Shown: positions 14,068 through 16,775 of the stretch, one piece after another
Position numbering within the stretch: position 1 is the first letter of the stretch
Layout of the letters: each line of letters opens with the position of its first letter
NCBI GenBank assembly: GCA_964586425.1
Contig: CAZPHI010000042.1
Coordinates: 1 to 16,775 of the forward strand
Source of the DNA: CAZPHI01 sp964586425
Lineage (GTDB): Bacteria; Bacillota; Clostridia; Lachnospirales; Lachnospiraceae
Length of the DNA stretch: 16,775 nucleotides
Direction: 5' to 3'
The notes under the pieces: generated by a model
Databases searched by the model: none
What the model saw: only the letters and a program-made list of their open reading frames with translations
Told to the model about the DNA's origin: nothing
Translations under genes and position numbers: made by a program

Positions 14068-15656
14068 ATATTTACTTTATAGGAATGTGCATTGCTATGG
14101 CAATTTACCTGATAATAGGTTTTGTTGTTAGTAGGAAGATTAAGAATGCAAAGGACTATTATGTAGCAGGTAGAAAAGCATCTGTTCTTTTGGTTGCTGG
14201 ATCAATGATAGCATCATATACAAGTACGGGTATGTTCATGGGAGATGCAGCGCAGTGTTATGAAGGTGTGTTTACATCAATCATTCTATTCGCAGGTATG
14301 CAGTCCGCAGGATACATAATCGGCGCAACTTTCTTCGGAAGATATCTTAGAAGAAGTGATGTATTAACAATTCCAGAATTCTTTGGTAAAAGATTCTGTT
14401 CTAGAAAACTTAGAATATTAGCAGCAGTTACAGCTATTATAATGATGTCAGTATATCTCTTATCAGTATTACAGGGAATCGGTACATTAATGTATATTGT
14501 TACTGGTGTTAACTACAATGTATGTGTTGTTCTAGCATTAATCGTTTTAACAATTCTTACAGTAACATCTGGTTCACGAGGAGTTCTTGTAACAGATACA
14601 TTAATGGCTACAATATTCACTATAGCAATGGTTATATCAGTATTAGTAATTGCAACAAAGACAGGTGGTTGGTATGGCTCAATCGCAGACATAGCTTCAA
14701 GACCAGAGACAGCAGATATGTTATCATGGGGTGGTAAGTTAGGTCCTCTATATAACTCAGGAATTGAGAATGTTGCATGGGGTATTACATATGGTATCGT
14801 ATGGATGAGTGTATGTATGGTTGGACCATGGCAGTCAAGCAGATACTTAATGGCAAAGGATGAGCATACAATCGTTAAATCTGCTCCAATCTCAGCTATT
14901 GGTGTATTCTTAATGGAATTCTTAGTAGGAATTGCAGCAGTAATGGTTAATAATGTAGCACCTAAGCTTGAGACATCATCACATGTAATGATTTGGGCAG
15001 CAATGAATCTTCTTCCACAGATATTAGGTGTAGTATTACTTACTGGTGTATTATCAGCTGGTATATCATCAGCAACAACATTCCTTTCGCTTATAGGTTC
15101 GTCAGTTGCCAATGATATGATGTTGTCAAAATCAGAAAAATCAATTAATGTTGGACGAATTACTATGATTATTGTTAGTATAATAGTTCTATTATTAGCA
15201 ATATTCAATCCACCATCAATCTTCTGGATTATGTTCCTTGGTGGAGCGGTTGCTGCAAGTTCATGGATGCCAGTTGCAGTTGCTTCAATTATTAGTAAAA
15301 GAGTAACAAAAACAGGAGCATTTGCAGGTATGTTAGCAGGTTTCCTCGGATGCTTTATTACAAAGTTATTCTCTAGTATTACAGGAATTACATTGCCAGT
15401 TTACCTTGATGCCAGTATCGTAGGTATTGTATGTAACGTTGTAGCCTTAGTTATAGGTTCAGCAGTAACACAGGTATCTGAAGAGGAGAAACAGGAAAGA
15501 GCAGCAATATTCGTAATGCCAGAAGAAGAGAAGACACCGGAAGAGATGAAGAAGACTCTAAGAGTTGCAAAGGTTTCTTTATGCGTTGGTGTTGTAGTAG
15601 CAGCAATTATGATTGTATTATGGGTTATTCCATATCTTAGAGGAATCGCAGCATAA
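14064..15656 (+). CDS. Sodium:solute symporter (SSS family)
   Basis: This 530-residue membrane protein has about 13 hydrophobic segments. The N-terminal SRKIKNAKDYYVAGRKA loop is typical of the SSS family (PutP, PanF, SGLT fold). The family fold uses sodium gradients to import a solute. STGMFMGDAAQCYEGVF and GVLSAGISSATTFLSLIGSSVANDM match the regions that form the sodium site in transmembrane helices 1 and 8 of the core. The C-terminus has a charged cytoplasmic stretch (EEEKQERAAIFVMPEEEKTPEEMKK, spread over about 472-500) before a last helix. Substrate cannot be fixed from sequence; amino acids, pantothenate and other carboxylates are possible. It shares an operon with the adenylating enzyme and overlaps the small membrane protein by ATGA. 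Confidence 0.88.
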   Translation: MNIYFIGMCIAMAIYLIIGFVVSRKIKNAKDYYVAGRKASVLLVAGSMIASYTSTGMFMGDAAQCYEGVFTSIILFAGMQSAGYIIGATFFGRYLRRSDVLTIPEFFGKRFCSRKLRILAAVTAIIMMSVYLLSVLQGIGTLMYIVTGVNYNVCVVLALIVLTILTVTSGSRGVLVTDTLMATIFTIAMVISVLVIATKTGGWYGSIADIASRPETADMLSWGGKLGPLYNSGIENVAWGITYGIVWMSVCMVGPWQSSRYLMAKDEHTIVKSAPISAIGVFLMEFLVGIAAVMVNNVAPKLETSSHVMIWAAMNLLPQILGVVLLTGVLSAGISSATTFLSLIGSSVANDMMLSKSEKSINVGRITMIIVSIIVLLLAIFNPPSIFWIMFLGGAVAASSWMPVAVASIISKRVTKTGAFAGMLAGFLGCFITKLFSSITGITLPVYLDASIVGIVCNVVALVIGSAVTQVSEEEKQERAAIFVMPEEEKTPEEMKKTLRVAKVSLCVGVVVAAIMIVLWVIPYLRGIAA

Positions 15657-15686
15657 TATAAAGTGCATATATAGATTAATTACAAT

Positions 15687-15735
15687 AAAAAATCGCCAGT
15701 CCCGACATTAACTTACGGGACTGGCGATTTTTTTT
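15687..15735. terminator. Strong bidirectional rho-independent terminator
   Basis: AAAAAATCGCCAGTCCCG (15687-15704) pairs perfectly with CGGGACTGGCGATTTTTT (15716-15733), and eight T close the right side. The six A on the left give six T on the other strand. It lies between the symporter (+) and the Bax-inhibitor-1 family gene (-), so it serves both. Confidence 0.95.
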
Positions 15736-15742
15736 ATTTGAA

Positions 15743-16630
15743 TTAATTCTTCTTACCAAATAATCTAAGTAAATCAAGGAAAAGATTAATTACATCAAGA
15801 TACAACTGAATTGCACAGAATAAAGCGAGAGTTGTTGTGCTGACTGAATTGTTTCTTGCTGCAAGAGCTTTCATCTTCTGAGTATCGTAAGCTGTAAGTC
15901 CAACGAATACTAAAACACTAACTGATGAAATAATTATATCCATTGTTGAATTACCCATGAACATGTTAACTATACTTGCAATAATTACACCGATAAGTCC
16001 CATTGCACATAGGCTTCCAGCTTTGGTAAGATCTCTTTTGGTAATCATACCATATGCAGCCATAGCACCAAAAAGTCCAGCGGTAATAAATAATACAGTT
16101 GTTATTGATGTTGTTGTATACACAAGGAATATGATTGATAAAGTAATACCATTAATTACAGAATACGCTGCGAATAGTACTGCTGATGGAATAACCATAT
16201 CTCTTTTTAATGTATAGTTTGTAATAAGTACAACTGCAATCTCTGCAATTAGCAGACCATAGAATGTTGTATTGTCCATTATGAGCTTGTATAGTAATGT
16301 TGGCGAAGATGCAACAGTAATTGATGTAATTGCTGTGATTATTAATGCAATACACATGAATACAAATGTCTGTGAGATAACACCTTCCATGAATCCAGCC
16401 TTGATACCATTACGCTCAGGATTATTGATGCCAGGATTTTGATAACCTGGATTATAGCCTGAATCGTAGTTTTGATTATTCCCAGAATTAAAACTCTGAA
16501 AACTGTTAAAGTTGCTGTTGTAATTATTGCCAGCTTGGTTCGAATCTGAAGAAGTCTTAAGTGGACGATTCGTTAAATCCACAGGCTCATCGAATTCAAG
16601 AACAAAATTGTCCTTATTATCATTATTCAT
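15743..16630 (-). CDS. Bax inhibitor-1 family membrane protein (YetJ/YccA type)
   Basis: The protein has 295 residues. Residues 1-77 are polar and rich in Asn, Ser, Tyr and Gly (NNYNSNFNSFQSFNSG), probably disordered. From about 85 onward come seven hydrophobic segments with the family pattern. FVGLTAYDTQKMK (Asp249) and LYLDVINLFLDLLRLFG (Asp279) hold two aspartates corresponding to the pH- and calcium-sensing pair of B. subtilis YetJ (Asp171 and Asp195). Members of this family leak calcium or interact with membrane proteases, and the role here is unknown. The ribosome site AAAGGAGG lies six bases before the ATG. The promoter at 16681-16709 serves it alone. The N-terminal extension is longer than in typical bacterial members of about 215-235 residues. 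Confidence 0.93.
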   Translation of the reverse strand: MNNDNKDNFVLEFDEPVDLTNRPLKTSSDSNQAGNNYNSNFNSFQSFNSGNNQNYDSGYNPGYQNPGINNPERNGIKAGFMEGVISQTFVFMCIALIITAITSITVASSPTLLYKLIMDNTTFYGLLIAEIAVVLITNYTLKRDMVIPSAVLFAAYSVINGITLSIIFLVYTTTSITTVLFITAGLFGAMAAYGMITKRDLTKAGSLCAMGLIGVIIASIVNMFMGNSTMDIIISSVSVLVFVGLTAYDTQKMKALAARNNSVSTTTLALFCAIQLYLDVINLFLDLLRLFGKKN

Positions 16631-16680
16631 ATTTATCCTCCTTTTGTGCTACCCATGCACATATGCATAATTCATATTGA

Positions 16681-16709
16681 ATTATATCACATATAAAAGC
16701 TAGAATCAA
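16681..16709 (-). promoter_or_regulatory. SigA-type promoter of the Bax-inhibitor-1 family gene
   Basis: On the minus strand TTGATT (16709-16704) and TATAAT (16686-16681) are 17 bases apart. A 7-base inverted repeat, ATAATTC (16667-16673) and GAATTAT (16679-16685), overlaps the -10 and the start point and could be an operator. The leader is about 45 bases. Confidence 0.7.
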
Positions 16710-16775
16710 TTCTAACAATACTTGAGTTTCCGCAGTTTTATCCACATAGACCTGAATTAAACTATGTCTTTATAA

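Noticed and set aside
14513..15208. Long minus-strand frame (231 codons) inside the symporter gene.
   Set aside because: It is a shadow of the symporter: the product is a low-complexity Thr/Ile-rich sequence and there is no ribosome site.
16744..16767. ACATAG/CTATGT inverted repeat at the right edge, considered as a terminator.
   Set aside because: The stem is only 6 AT-rich pairs with a 12-base loop and a very short T-run; the neighbouring gene is not in view.

Overview
The window reads as chromosomal DNA of an AT-rich, Gram-positive anaerobe of the Clostridia, most likely a Lachnospiraceae such as Lachnospira (an inference from family content and codon use, not a database match). Supporting signs are a short glutamine synthetase followed by an ANTAR regulator, the one-step DapL route to diaminopimelate, consensus SigA-type promoters, purine-rich ribosome binding sites, an agr-like system and a cytoplasmic GH43 glycosidase. 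One promoter resembles the sigma-D (sigma-28) flagellar type, which would fit a motile species. There are no rRNA or tRNA genes, no CRISPR array and no insertion sequence.

Layout. Positions 147-4230 (+) carry glnA, an ANTAR regulator, dapF and dapL in close order, linking glutamine synthesis to diaminopimelate/lysine synthesis. A strong promoter right after dapL, with a heptanucleotide array at its start point, leads to a 75-residue membrane protein (4346-4573). About 485 bases without a gene follow (4574-5058), filled by tandem repeats: four 72-base hairpin units that read as terminators on the minus strand, a C-rich tract and a 12-base repeat. They lie downstream of a minus-strand EF-hand-like calcium-binding protein (5059-6213) with a sigma-D-like promoter. 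Divergent from it is a GH43 glycosidase (6380-8053) with an in-frame minisatellite, then a uracil permease (8200-9519) and a strong terminator.

Positions 9597-12230 hold an agr-like module: an AgrC-type sensor kinase and LytTR response regulator on the minus strand, divergent from an AgrB-type peptidase on the plus strand. The AgrB has the catalytic His/Cys pair but a CTG start and no C-terminal helices, and no AgrD peptide gene is visible. Between the divergent genes lie two near-consensus promoters flanking a 9-base direct repeat with 21-base spacing, the geometry of LytTR-family sites.

Positions 12406-15656 (+) form a second probable operon: a stand-alone DltA-like amino-acid adenylating enzyme, a 36-residue membrane protein overlapping the next start by ATGA, and a sodium:solute symporter. 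It ends at a strong bidirectional terminator shared with a minus-strand Bax-inhibitor-1 family protein (15743-16630).

The most interesting points are the degenerate-looking agr locus with its symmetrical divergent control region, the sigma-D-like promoter on the calcium-binding protein gene, the tandem terminator array, and the DltA-like enzyme that lacks the pocket cysteine and the rest of a dlt operon.
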